Part shown: positions 1-8,374 of the stretch, piece by piece | Layout: the number at the start of each line of letters is the position of its first letter | Numbering within the stretch: position 1 is the stretch's first letter | NCBI RefSeq assembly: GCF_001884065.1 | Contig: NZ_MACH01000080.1 | Span: 41,756-105,755, forward strand | Source: Bacillus proteolyticus | GTDB lineage: Bacteria > Bacillota > Bacilli > Bacillales > Bacillaceae_G | DNA: 64,000 nucleotides | Direction of reading: 5' to 3' | Position numbers and translations under genes: made by a program | The notes under the pieces: generated by a model | What the model was told of the DNA's origin: nothing | What the model saw: only the letters and a program-made list of their open reading frames with translations | The model's database searches: none

Positions 1-2
1 TG

Positions 3-122
3 AAAGAAATTTTTCCTGCGTTATACCAGTTAGCAAATGTAAATGAGTATGTTGAAAATATAAATGGAAAGAGAGTTATTCGGAAGGAAGAATGGTCTGT
101 TGCCGCTTCTAAATTAAGTTAG
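3..122 (+). CDS. C-terminal end of an unrecognised protein (cut by window edge)
   Basis: An open frame enters from the left edge and stops at a TAG at 120-122. It gives 39 residues of an acidic/basic mixed C-terminus (ending EEWSVAASKLS). I do not recognise the family. The N-terminus lies outside the window, so length and start cannot be judged. Confidence 0.4.
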   Translation, partial: KEIFPALYQLANVNEYVENINGKRVIRKEEWSVAASKLS

Positions 123-215
123 AACATATTTAAGTAGCTAGTTTTGAAAAATTCAATATAGAACATTTGTTCTTATATAATTACTTTGTACAAGAATAAG
201 AGGGGAGATATTTAA

Positions 216-581
216 ATGAGTAGAGTTTTAAGATTTGAATTGCAAGTCCCAAACCCTGAAGAAGCTATTCAATTATATACAAATAGTTTTGGATGGAAGT
301 TTGAAAAAATGCCTGGGTCACATGACTATTAGTTCATTATAACGGGGAAAAGGGATCGACCTGGTATTGATGGTGGATTAATGAAATCACCTGATGGTGC
401 TACTAGGACGACTAATTCGATTGAAGTACCTTCAGTTGATGAGTACATAAATAAAGTCATTGAAAATGGTGGACAAGTAGTTGTACCTAAAACTGCTATT
501 CCTAATATGGGTTACTTTGCTTATTGTATAGATAATCAAGGGCTTCTTTTTGGAGTATGTGAAGAAAATATTGAAGCGTAA
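216..581 (+). pseudogene. VOC (glyoxalase/bleomycin-resistance fold) protein, broken by a nonsense codon
   Basis: The ATG at 216 follows an AGGGGAGA ribosome site. Read through one stop, the frame encodes 121 residues that look like a small single-domain VOC protein: an N-terminal FELQVPNPEEAIQLY strand-helix, a central PGIDGGLM segment, and a C-terminal GYFAYCIDNQGLLFGVCE strand. Codon 39 is TAG (330-332). In this family the position after DY is commonly Trp, so a TGG to TAG change is the likely cause. The rest of the frame is intact, which suggests recent decay. VOC proteins bind metals or act as lyases, dioxygenases or drug-binding proteins; no specific substrate can be given. Confidence 0.75.
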
Positions 582-684
582 AAAATTAGGGGATTTCGAA
601 ATTATTTTGTTTGTTGAACGATGTTTTCTATCAAAGATTATAATTATTGAAAAATTGTATATAAAAACTAGTATTATTTTAGCT

Positions 685-728
685 GAAGAAGGATCCATTT
701 TGATTATTTTCAAAAGGATTCTTTTTTG
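685..728 (+). terminator. Probable terminator after the VOC gene
   Basis: An imperfect stem (AAGAA..TCC.TTTTG pairing with CAAAAGGATTCTT, with a small bulge) is followed by a run of six T. It lies 105 bases after the VOC stop. The rest of the 582-1025 gap shows only a TATAAT-like -10 at 944-949 in front of rluF. Confidence 0.4.
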
Positions 729-1025
729 TTTTTCACATATTGTGAGTTATTTAGGCATCATTAATCAAACTTATATCGGTATATTATCTATGAAAAAAGT
801 AAATAAATGATGATATATTTAAGGGTTAATCTATGGACTGCTAAACAGTTTGAGGTGAAAAGGAAAAGAAGACCAATTATTTTCGTGTAAACATGTAATT
901 AAGTGAAGACGTCATATACCCTTTCATGTTAATATATTTAAGTTATAATAGGAGGCTTACCCTTTTGTATTGTACGGTAGAAGCAGTGTGAGCTTGAAAT
1001 TTTTTATGAAAAGGATGTGCCTAAC

Positions 1026-1733
1026 TTGCGTATCAATAAATTTATTAGTGAAGCTGGAAAAGCGTCTCGACGTGGAGCAGATAAGTTAATTAACGAAAGA
1101 AAAGTAATTATTAATGGTAAGGTTGCAAAAATTGGTGACCAAGTAAATCCAGGTGATGACGTACGAGTAAATGGAGAGCAACTTCGTATTGCTCGAGACC
1201 ATGTGTATATCGCTTTAAATAAACCAGTAGGTATTACATGTACAAGTGAAAAAGCAGTAAAAGGTAATATTATCGATTTAGTGAATCATCCTTTACGAAT
1301 TAGTCATATTGGACGTCTCGATAAAGACTCAGATGGTTTAATTTTATTAACGAATGATGGCGATATAGTTAATGAGATTTTACGTGCTGAAAACAAGCAT
1401 GAAAAAGAATATATCGTTTCAGTAGATAAGCCGATTACACCTGATTTCTTAGAGAAAATGGCAGCGGGTGTTAAAATTTTAGGAACAAAAACACTTCCTT
1501 GTGAAGTAACACAGTTATCAAAATATGAATTCCAAATTATTTTAACACAAGGGTTGAATCGTCAAATTCGCCGTATGTGTGAAGCTTTAGGTTATCAAGT
1601 ATACACGTTAAAACGTACGAGAATTATGAATATAGAATTGAATAATTTACCAGTTGGGCAGTGGAGAGATTTATCGAAGAAAGAGAAAAGACGTCTATTT
1701 TCAGACTTAAATTACGAACCACAAGATTGGTAA
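1026..1733 (+). CDS. rluF: 23S rRNA pseudouridine synthase, RluF type
   Basis: The protein isomerises a uridine in 23S rRNA to pseudouridine. An S4 RNA-binding domain sits at the N-terminus ([21 protein letters not shown], about residues 1-60). The RsuA/RluB-type catalytic domain follows, with the active Asp in [17 protein letters not shown] and the later [15 protein letters not shown] motif. The length, about 235 residues, is normal for bacillal RluF. A GTG at 1017 is in frame, but it lies only one base after the AAAAGGA ribosome site. The TTG at 1026 is spaced ten bases from that site and gives the usual MRINKF start, so I prefer it. A strong terminator follows, so it is monocistronic. Confidence 0.85.
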   Translation: MRINKFISEAGKASRRGADKLINERKVIINGKVAKIGDQVNPGDDVRVNGEQLRIARDHVYIALNKPVGITCTSEKAVKGNIIDLVNHPLRISHIGRLDKDSDGLILLTNDGDIVNEILRAENKHEKEYIVSVDKPITPDFLEKMAAGVKILGTKTLPCEVTQLSKYEFQIILTQGLNRQIRRMCEALGYQVYTLKRTRIMNIELNNLPVGQWRDLSKKEKRRLFSDLNYEPQDW

Positions 1734-1740
1734 AATTGAG

Positions 1741-1776
1741 AAGTGAAACCAAATTCTTTTTGGTTTCACTTTTTTA
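1741..1776 (+). terminator. Rho-independent terminator of rluF
   Basis: A 13-base arm AAGTGAAACCAAA pairs with TTTGGTTTCACTT around a short T-rich loop, and T residues follow. It lies eight bases after the rluF stop codon. Confidence 0.9.
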
Positions 1777-1803
1777 AATTAAATAAATAATATTATTTAA
1801 CAC

Positions 1804-1832
1804 TTGCAAAAATAAAATGAATAAGATATATT
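1804..1832 (+). promoter_or_regulatory. Sigma-A promoter for the T-box/thrS unit
   Basis: TTGCAA at 1804-1809 and TATATT at 1827-1832 are separated by 17 bases. They lie just upstream of the first T-box leader and after the rluF terminator, the expected place for the thrS promoter. Confidence 0.6.
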
Positions 1833-1860
1833 AAATAACAATAAATGGATGTTTTATAAA

Positions 1861-2100
1861 AGCAAAGAAAAGGACACGAGTTATTTTACCCGGTTATACA
1901 GAGAGGGAAGGAAAGCTGAGAACTTCCTAACGCAGAAAAATAACTTACCACCTTAGAGCTGCACTAGGGAAACTAAGTATCTAGTGCCGTGTATGCGACG
2001 TTATCGCAAAGGAAGCCATTGCATTTTGTGATGGGAATCTGGGTGGAACCACGGATATAAGCATATTCGTCCCTATTTTAGGGATGAATATGCTTTTTTG
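1861..2100 (+). promoter_or_regulatory. T-box leader 1 (threonine specifier) with terminator
   Basis: This is a transcribed T-box element that senses uncharged tRNA. Stem I is visible: GAGTTATTTT pairs with AAAATAACTT, and a lower AAGG/CCTT helix closes an internal loop. The loop carries CTTACCA, giving the specifier triplet ACC (threonine) followed by A. The T-box proper, GGGTGGAACCACGG, is at 2041-2054. The terminator is at about 2059-2099 (AAGCATATTCGTCCC pairing with GGGATGAATATGCTT, then T run). When uncharged tRNA-Thr binds, the antiterminator should form and transcription continue into the second leader. Confidence 0.92.
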
Positions 2101-2115
2101 CATTCAATTTCATAA

Positions 2116-2356
2116 TAAGCGAAGAAAAGGACACGAGTTATTTTACCCGGTTATACAGAGAAGGAAGGAAAGCTGAGAACTTCCTAACGCAGAAAAATAA
2201 CTTACCACCTTAGAGCTGCACTGGGGAAATTAAGTATCTAGTGCCGTGTAAACGACGTTACCGTAAAAGAAGCCATTGCATATTGTGATGGGAATCTGGG
2301 TGGAACCACGGGTATAAGCACGCTCGTCCCTATTTTAGGGATGAGTGTGCTTTTTA
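2116..2356 (+). promoter_or_regulatory. T-box leader 2 (threonine specifier), a near-copy of leader 1
   Basis: A second complete T-box follows directly. It shares the stem I sequence, the CTTACCA specifier loop and the motif GGGTGGAACCACGG at 2298-2311. Its terminator is at about 2316-2355 (AAGCACGCTCGTCCC pairing with GGGATGAGTGTGCTT). It differs from leader 1 at scattered positions and in compensating pairs of the terminator stem. Two leaders in series should make thrS read-through depend on two tRNA events, which lowers leakage and sharpens the response. Confidence 0.92.
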
Positions 2357-2378
2357 TTATGAAATGGAGAGATGAAAA

Positions 2379-4298
2379 ATGAAAGAAAAGATGATTGAAA
2401 TTAAATTTCCAGATGGTAGCGTTAAAGAATTTGTGAAAGGCATTACTTTAGAAGAAATTGCTGGATCTATTAGCAGTAGTTTAAAAAAGAAAGCAGTTGC
2501 AGGAAAAGTAAACAATCAACTTTTTGATTTACGCCGAAACATTGAAGAAAATGTGGAAGTAGAAATCATTACTATAGATTCAAATGAAGGTGTAGAAATT
2601 GCAAGACACTCCGCTGCACATATTTTAGCGCAAGCTGTAAAAAGAATGTATGGTGACATAAACTTGGGGGTAGGGCCTGTTATTGAAAATGGATTTTATT
2701 ATGATATGGATCTTCCGAGTAGTGTAAACGTAGAAGATTTACCGAAAATCGAAAAAGAAATGAAAAAGATTATAAATGAAAATGTAAAAATAGAACGAGT
2801 TGAGGTCTCGCGAGAAGAGGCAAAAAAACTGTTTAAAGAAATGAACGATCACCTGAAATTAGAACTTTTAGAAGCAATTCCTAATGGGGAAAGTGTAACA
2901 CTATATAAACAAGGTGAATTTGTAGATTTATGTAGAGGACCACATTTACCGTCAACAGGCTATTTGAAAGCCTTCCAATTAACTCATGTTTCTGGTGCAT
3001 ATTGGCGAGGCGATAGTAACAATCAAGTGCTTCAGCGTATTTATGGTGTTGCATTCTCTTCTCAAAAAGAATTAGAAGAATATTTACATTTTGTTGAGGA
3101 AGCAGCAAAGAGAAATCATCGTAAGTTAGGTAGTGAATTAGAGTTATTTATGTTTTCAGAAGAGGCTCCAGGAATGCCGTTTTACTTGCCGAAAGGACAG
3201 ATTATTCGCAATGAATTAGAAGCATTTTTAAGAGAAATTCAAAAAGAGTACAATTATCAAGAAGTACGCACTCCGTTTATGATGAACCAAGAATTATGGG
3301 AGAAATCAGGACACTGGGGGCATTACAAGGACAACATGTATTTCTCAGAAGTAGACAATAAAAGTTTTGCATTAAAACCGATGAACTGCCCAGGACATAT
3401 GCTTATGTTTAAAAATAAATTGCATTCTTATCGTGAATTACCAATTCGCATGTGTGAGTTCGGTCAAGTTCATCGACATGAATTTAGCGGGGCATTAAAC
3501 GGATTATTAAGAGTTCGTACTTTCTGCCAAGATGATGCTCATTTATTTGTAACACCAGAACAAATTGAAGATGAAATTAAATCCGTAATGGCGCAAATTG
3601 ATTACGTATATAAAACTTTTGGATTTGAGTATGAAGTAGAGCTGTCTACTCGTCCAGAAGATTCAATGGGTGATGATAAGTTATGGGAGCAAGCAGAAGC
3701 CGCATTAGAAAATGTATTACATTCATTGAATTATAAATATCGACTAAATGAAGGTGACGGTGCATTTTACGGACCGAAGATTGATTTCCATATTAAAGAT
3801 GCTTTAAATAGAAGTCACCAGTGCGGTACAATTCAGCTTGATTTCCAAATGCCAGAGAAATTCGATTTAAATTATATAGATGAGAAGAATGAAAAGAGAA
3901 GACCAGTTGTCATTCACCGAGCAGTTTTAGGATCTTTAGACCGCTTTTTAGCAATATTAATTGAGCACTTTGGAGGCGCGTTCCCAGTGTGGGTGGCACC
4001 AGTTCAAGTGAAAGTAATTCCAGTTTCGAATGCAGTGCACGAACAATATGCAAATAGGATTGCAGATAAATTAGCACAAGCCGGAATTCGTGTTGAACAA
4101 GATATACGTGATGAAAAATTGGGGTATAAAATTAGAGAAGCACAAATGCAAAAAGTTCCGTATGTTCTTGTTATTGGGGATAAGGAAATGGAAAGCGAAG
4201 CTGTAAATGTACGAAAATATGGGGAAGAGAAGTCGGATGTTGTTTCGCTAGATGTATTTGCGGCAAGTATTGAAGAGGAAATAAAGAATAGAAAATAA
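2379..4298 (+). CDS. thrS: Threonyl-tRNA synthetase
   Basis: This cytoplasmic class II synthetase charges tRNA-Thr. It has a TGS domain at residues 1-62, a second-additional (editing-type) domain to about 240, and the class II catalytic core with the motif around MNCPGHM (zinc-ligand Cys) and the motif 2 region RMCEFGQVHRHE. The anticodon-binding domain starts near residue 540 (VWVAPVQVKVIPV). Its 639 residues match the family. The start is supported by GGAGAG upstream. Bacilli often carry two paralogues (thrS and thrZ); the multiple T-boxes recall B. subtilis thrZ, so this could be the accessory, starvation-induced copy. Only the window is available, so that assignment stays open. Confidence 0.93.
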   Translation: MKEKMIEIKFPDGSVKEFVKGITLEEIAGSISSSLKKKAVAGKVNNQLFDLRRNIEENVEVEIITIDSNEGVEIARHSAAHILAQAVKRMYGDINLGVGPVIENGFYYDMDLPSSVNVEDLPKIEKEMKKIINENVKIERVEVSREEAKKLFKEMNDHLKLELLEAIPNGESVTLYKQGEFVDLCRGPHLPSTGYLKAFQLTHVSGAYWRGDSNNQVLQRIYGVAFSSQKELEEYLHFVEEAAKRNHRKLGSELELFMFSEEAPGMPFYLPKGQIIRNELEAFLREIQKEYNYQEVRTPFMMNQELWEKSGHWGHYKDNMYFSEVDNKSFALKPMNCPGHMLMFKNKLHSYRELPIRMCEFGQVHRHEFSGALNGLLRVRTFCQDDAHLFVTPEQIEDEIKSVMAQIDYVYKTFGFEYEVELSTRPEDSMGDDKLWEQAEAALENVLHSLNYKYRLNEGDGAFYGPKIDFHIKDALNRSHQCGTIQLDFQMPEKFDLNYIDEKNEKRRPVVIHRAVLGSLDRFLAILIEHFGGAFPVWVAPVQVKVIPVSNAVHEQYANRIADKLAQAGIRVEQDIRDEKLGYKIREAQMQKVPYVLVIGDKEMESEAVNVRKYGEEKSDVVSLDVFAASIEEEIKNRK

Positions 4299-4325
4299 TA
4301 ATTGATTAGAAAATACGCCATTATA

Positions 4326-4472
4326 ATGAAGTGAACTCGAATAATGGCACATGAAAAAAACACCTCCTGAATTCGCATACTAAGTATGTCAATTCAACGG
4401 AGGTGTTTTTCATTTGAAGGGAAGAGTACATTACCCGAATGAAGTAAAGTGGAAAGTGATTGATTTGATATT
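4326..4472 (+). mobile_element. Degenerate left end of an IS3-like element (copy 1)
   Basis: The segment begins ATGAAGTGAAC and carries a hairpin (AAAAACACCTCC pairing with GGAGGTGTTTTT). This is followed by TTGAAGGGAAG, the start of an OrfA-like reading frame (MKGRVHYPNEVKWKVIDL). The frame is lost after about 18 codons. A second, longer copy in the same orientation lies at 13742-14070. The hairpin probably blocked incoming transcription or hid the transposase start in the intact element. Confidence 0.6.
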
Positions 4473-4476
4473 GAAA

Positions 4477-4516
4477 GGCCCCCAACATTGTAGACATATC
4501 TAAAATGTTGGGGGCC
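4477..4516. terminator. Strong inverted repeat, possible terminator
   Basis: GGCCCCCAACATT pairs perfectly with AATGTTGGGGGCC around a 14-base loop. The stem sits between the IS remnant and the 3' end of the minus-strand gene at 4567. T residues are few on either side, so it may be a terminator for either strand or an element end. Confidence 0.5.
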
Positions 4517-4566
4517 GATTTGTTTTCTAGTTATTCACTTATTAAAAGTAAAGCTGTTAACTTGCC

Positions 4567-5064
4567 TTACAAATTTTCTTCAAAAAGTTTCGGTAAAAAT
4601 TTGCTGAACTCACTCATTTCTTCTACATTGTGTTTATATAAACCACTTAGATTAATAAATGGTGGTAATCCTTTTGGGAAAATGAATGTAGAAGTCATTA
4701 CTGTACCGTTATCAGATTGTTCGTATTGATGTATTACTTGTGAAATGACATCGTCATCATCATCTAAACATGAACCCATTAAAACATGGCTGTAATGGAT
4801 ATTGATAGGGCAATCTTTAGGATCTTCCCATCTAATTCTTAGCGGGAATTCCAGTCCATCCCCCGCAGATTCGATTGAAGCTGATATGGCTCCTACGTGT
4901 CCATGTACTTTAGGGTCAATTAACCACTTAAAATCAACATGTTCTTCTGGGTGCCATAGTTTATATCGTTCAGGGTTATCAATATTATCCCACCACCAGT
5001 CAATCATTTCTGGTGTTACGTCATTCAATTTATGTTCAACTACTAGTGATACTTGGTTTTTCAT
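4567..5064 (-). CDS. DAPG hydrolase-like (PhlG-type, SRPBCC-fold) protein
   Basis: The 165-residue protein contains the pattern LNDVTPEMIDWWWDN followed by YKLWHPEEH, then a central HGHVGA and a HYSHVLMGS segment. This resembles the family of 2,4-diacetylphloroglucinol hydrolases, whose members cleave carbon-carbon bonds in acylated phenolics with a zinc site. The His and Glu residues of WHPEEH and the later H..H pairs would fit metal binding. Length is shorter than PhlG itself, so the substrate is unknown. The AGGAGGT ribosome site precedes the start. The gene is alone on this strand. Confidence 0.55.
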   Translation of the reverse strand: MKNQVSLVVEHKLNDVTPEMIDWWWDNIDNPERYKLWHPEEHVDFKWLIDPKVHGHVGAISASIESAGDGLEFPLRIRWEDPKDCPINIHYSHVLMGSCLDDDDDVISQVIHQYEQSDNGTVMTSTFIFPKGLPPFINLSGLYKHNVEEMSEFSKFLPKLFEENL

Positions 5065-5222
5065 TTCTATACCTCCTGTTTTTTTAAACCAACATGGTGT
5101 TGGTTATTTGTATTAAGTATTATAGTATGGGTATCTTATGTGTTCAATAAACAGAAATAGCTGATCTGTTGTATTCTGAACATTATATAAAAATATGTCT
5201 AAAAAAATTAAAGAGGTAAAAA

Positions 5223-5403
5223 GTGGAATGTGTATATGCTGATTTACGCGTAGCTCGTACTAAAGAAGCGATACGTGATAATTAATAAATGAAAAAGGGT
5301 TTGATTCCATTACGGTTAAGGATATTACAGCTAGGGCCAATATTAATCGAGGGACATTTTACTTACATGGGGAAAATATGATAAAGAAAAAGCTATTGAA
5401 TTA
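5223..5403 (+). pseudogene. TetR-family regulator, N-terminal fragment
   Basis: GTG at 5223 follows AAAGAGGT. The frame reads [15 protein letters not shown] and then breaks at about 5281. The same protein resumes in another frame as [26 protein letters not shown], the classic TetR helix-turn-helix. After FYLH the similarity ends. The gene therefore has a frameshift or deletion between helices and lacks its ligand-binding domain. Confidence 0.7.
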
Positions 5404-5709
5404 ATAGTAACCATAGTCATGGATTTAGCAATACATTGGAATAGTGAAATTGAGCAACGAAAATGGAAGTACTCTATTTTAATGTCTATGAGAGAAAAAA
5501 ATAATGATTATGATACTTTATTAGAGAATGTAGCTAACCTGTATAGTGATTTTAATTATCCAGAGGATATGAAAGGGTTTATTTATTATTTAGAACCGGA
5601 TGAAGGCTATGATTCAAGTAAGTATACCAAAAATGAAAATATTAGACGACTGATAGATAAACTAGATTCATTCTTACAAAGTGAACAGAAAGCTTTACAG
5701 GAGGTTTAA
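5347..5709 (+). pseudogene. DUF2247-like protein, N-terminally truncated
   Basis: The open frame after the TetR remnant has no ribosome site at its first ATG (5419), and the similarity appears to begin before it ([18 protein letters not shown] from about 5380). The C-terminal part, with IEQRKWKYSILMSM, LYSDFNYPEDMKGF and a KYTKNENIRRLIDKL tail, resembles DUF2247 proteins, some of which are listed as immunity proteins of polymorphic toxins. About 50 N-terminal residues seem to be missing, replaced by the TetR fragment. A terminator follows. Confidence 0.45.
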
Positions 5710-5763
5710 ATCATAAGAATAAACCTTTAGAGGATATTTTATAGTAAATCGAGATTCCTTTAC

Positions 5764-5795
5764 AAAGTCGTAGGTTATACTCCTACGGCTTTTAT
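5764..5795 (+). terminator. Rho-independent terminator
   Basis: AGTCGTAGG pairs with CCTACGGCT (one G-U pair) around a 7-base loop, followed by TTTT. It ends the TetR/DUF2247 remnant unit. Confidence 0.75.
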
Positions 5796-5960
5796 TATGC
5801 ATTATTTAAGTGAAAGCTACTTTTTTTGAAGAGAATGAAAGATCCAATGCTAGTTCGGGTGGTTTTCGATTTGAATCAATATGCTACTTTCCAAATCGAT
5901 TTACATGTACTGTAATGTAGGGACTTAAATAACAAATCAATTATTTATTAAAAATTAATA

Positions 5961-5985
5961 TTCCGTTATATCTCTTATAACGGAA
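5961..5985. repeat. Perfect 10-bp hairpin upstream of the hbl promoter
   Basis: TTCCGTTATA pairs exactly with TATAACGGAA around a 5-base loop. It lies about 130 bases before the PlcR box in an otherwise gene-free stretch (5796-6669), so it could be a regulator site or a cruciform. Confidence 0.5.
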
Positions 5986-5986
5986 A

Positions 5987-6100
5987 ATAACAAATAACGA
6001 CACGTTTTTTAGAAATGTTGTTATTTGTTGCTTATTTGTCTTCTATTTGTTGTTATTTGTTATTTATCCGTCTTGTATTTATTGTTTATTTGTTGTTTTT
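5987..6100. repeat. TTATTTGT-rich repeat tract upstream of hbl
   Basis: An AACAAATAAC arm faces GTTATTTGTT about 22 bases later. The following 80 bases contain many variants of TTATTTGT on one strand, giving a marked T+G bias. The tract ends just before the PlcR box at 6114. No coding potential is seen. Confidence 0.5.
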
Positions 6101-6113
6101 ATCTATGGAGAAA

Positions 6114-6129
6114 TATGTAATGATGCATA
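6114..6129. promoter_or_regulatory. PlcR box controlling hblCDAB
   Basis: TATGTAATGATGCATA fits the PlcR consensus TATGNANNNNTNCATA at every fixed position. PlcR with its PapR peptide activates secreted virulence genes in the B. cereus group at the end of exponential growth. The box is 860 bases before the hblC start, consistent with the unusually long untranslated leader known for hbl. Confidence 0.88.
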
Positions 6130-6669
6130 TATAAATAAAGGGGATCGATATGCAGAGTGTGATTAAATTATATTAAACAAAATTCAAATTATATTAGTTA
6201 TTTTATATATATTAAAAATGACGCCATTTAACTAAGTATATCAAGTTGTAACTGCTATAATTACTTAAATAAAATTTAAAAATCATTTTATAAGTATAAC
6301 ATTTTCGTTCGTATTAATACTTAATAGTTAAATTATTGAATGCAATCGACAAAATTCTACTATTTACGTATTAAAAATTTAATGTTTTAATAAAGGTGTA
6401 AATGGTATGACCACTCAAGGGAGGAGAAGATTGCACTAATAAATGTGCAGTAAAGTTGCAAGTAACATTATGTTGAAATTAATTATCTTAATATTATGTC
6501 ACTTTTAAAAGGGGCTAGAATCTCGAAAGTATAGCATTTGAAAAAAGTGTTTTAAGTTTCTACATAGCAAAAATGATTTTATTCCGTAATAAAAGTATAA
6601 GCAATGTACAGTATAAATTCATCTTTTGTAATCTTGTAGGGCCCTGTTGACAAAACTAGGAGAGATATT

Positions 6670-6848
6670 ATGAAATTATTATCAAAAAGGTCATGGCGGG
6701 GTTAGCAGTAGCAGCAACTCAAGAGAAAAATAAATATTATACTTATCATTGGGCAGTTAATTCAAATATAGGTGATGAAATTTTATTATTTACTTCCGAA
6801 AAATTTAATATTCGAATTAAAAGAAAAGAATATCCTTACTTTCTATGA
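6670..6848 (+). pseudogene. Remnant of a small secreted protein inside the hbl leader
   Basis: ATG at 6670 follows AGGAGAG and starts MKLLSK. A one-base shift then continues as KVMAGLAVAATQ, a typical signal-peptide run, and on to KYYTYHWAVNSNIGDEILLF up to a TGA at 6846. The frame is broken within the eighth codon, so no product is expected. I do not recognise the family. It lies within the transcribed hbl leader; the flanks (6130-6669 and 6849-6988) show no other gene, only AT-rich DNA and a short CCTAGCGCTAGG palindrome near 6922. Confidence 0.5.
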
Positions 6849-6988
6849 GAAGTAAATAATAACGAGGTTTAACACTCTATCCGAAAGATTTCTCCTTCCT
6901 AGAGCATGTGACAAAAAGAGCCTAGCGCTAGGTCGTTCAAGATGTATGTGTAAGATTGTAAATAGACAATAGTAAAGGGGCGTACGGA

Positions 6989-8308
6989 ATGAAAAATAAA
7001 ATAATTTCAGGATTTTTTATAACATCAATTGTAACTGGGGCGACTATTCCTATCAATACTCTCGCAACACCAATCGTTCATGCAGAAACTCAACAGGAAA
7101 GCATGGATATTTCCTCATCATTACGAAAATTAGGTGCACAATCTAAATTAATCCAAACATATATTGATCAAGGTTTAATGAGCCCTAATGTACAGCTAGC
7201 AGAAGTCCCAGCTTTAAATACAAATCAATCCCTAATCAAGCAAGATATGAAGGAATGGTCATCAGAACTTTATCCACATTTAATTCTAGTAAATTCAAAA
7301 AGTAAAGGGTTTGTAACTAAATTTAATAACTATTACCCAGCATTAAAAGAGTTTGTAGACAATAAAGAAGATAAAGAAGGGTTTTTGGATAGACTTGAGG
7401 TTCTTCAAGATATGACTATGACGAATCAAGAAAACGTACAAAGACAGATTAATGAATTAACAGATCTTAAATTACAGCTGGATAAAAAACTTCAAGATCT
7501 CGATATGGATGTAGCAAAAGCACAGGGTGTACTAAGTTCAGACGGAACAGGGAAAATAGATCAGCTAAAAAATGAATTACAAAATACCCAAAAATCAATT
7601 CAAAATGATTTACAACAAATAGCATTATTACCAGGAGCTTTAAATGAACAAGGGTTTGTTATATTCAAAGAAGTCTATAACCTTTCAAAAGATATCATTG
7701 AACCTGCTGCTCAAACTGCAGTAGCAGCGTATAACAAAGGTAAAGAAATTAACAACTCTATTATAGAAGCAGAGAAAAAAGCAGAGCAAGAAGCGAAAGA
7801 AAAGGGTAAATCTGCTCTAGAGATTGAAGCTGCCAAAAAAGAAGCCCGTGAAGCAATTGAGAAAAGCAAACAAGCTGAAATAGCTGCAGCTGCAGTTGCA
7901 AAAACAAAAGAGTATGACCTTACGAAAGCTATTGACCCTGAAAAAATTAAGAAAACATATAGTGCTTTCGCTGAAGTAAATAAATTAACAGCAGAACAGC
8001 GAACACATTTAGCAGATTTAGAGGCACAAAACCAAAAATTTTATGATTTAACTAAGAACCTAAAAATAGCAGATTTACAAAAATCAATGCTTCTTATTAT
8101 GCAAAATGATTTACATACCTTTGCATATCAAGTAGATGTAGAACTTGACCTACTAAAACGTTATAAGGAAGATTTGGGTCTAATAAAAAATAGCATTACA
8201 AAATTATCTACTAATGTTGATACAACTAGCCAGCAGTCTCAAAAAGATACATTAAGACAATTAAAAAATGTAATAAGTTACCTTGAAGAACAGGTCTATA
8301 AATTTTAA
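6989..8308 (+). CDS. hblC: Haemolysin BL lytic component L2
   Basis: This is one of three secreted subunits of the pore-forming HBL enterotoxin; L2, L1 and B assemble on the target cell membrane. A Sec signal peptide covers residues 1-32 (KNKIISGFFITSIV core, cleavage near HA-ET). The mature part is a long helical bundle of the HBL/NHE fold, with an alanine- and lysine-rich coiled segment at about 255-305 in place of a clear hydrophobic hairpin. The length of 439 residues is that of L2. AAAGGGG precedes the ATG. It is the first gene of the PlcR-controlled operon and is followed by hblD after 66 bases. Confidence 0.95.
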   Translation: MKNKIISGFFITSIVTGATIPINTLATPIVHAETQQESMDISSSLRKLGAQSKLIQTYIDQGLMSPNVQLAEVPALNTNQSLIKQDMKEWSSELYPHLILVNSKSKGFVTKFNNYYPALKEFVDNKEDKEGFLDRLEVLQDMTMTNQENVQRQINELTDLKLQLDKKLQDLDMDVAKAQGVLSSDGTGKIDQLKNELQNTQKSIQNDLQQIALLPGALNEQGFVIFKEVYNLSKDIIEPAAQTAVAAYNKGKEINNSIIEAEKKAEQEAKEKGKSALEIEAAKKEAREAIEKSKQAEIAAAAVAKTKEYDLTKAIDPEKIKKTYSAFAEVNKLTAEQRTHLADLEAQNQKFYDLTKNLKIADLQKSMLLIMQNDLHTFAYQVDVELDLLKRYKEDLGLIKNSITKLSTNVDTTSQQSQKDTLRQLKNVISYLEEQVYKF

Positions 8309-8374
8309 TATTATGTTTTTGGGAATCTAAAAAGATTATAAGAATCTAGCGAAAGAATGAGAAGGAGAATAGTT

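Noticed and set aside
432-810. Overlapping frames of 86-93 codons on both strands after the VOC gene
   Set aside because: They are hydrophobic, AT-driven frames without ribosome sites, and one lies antisense to the VOC gene.
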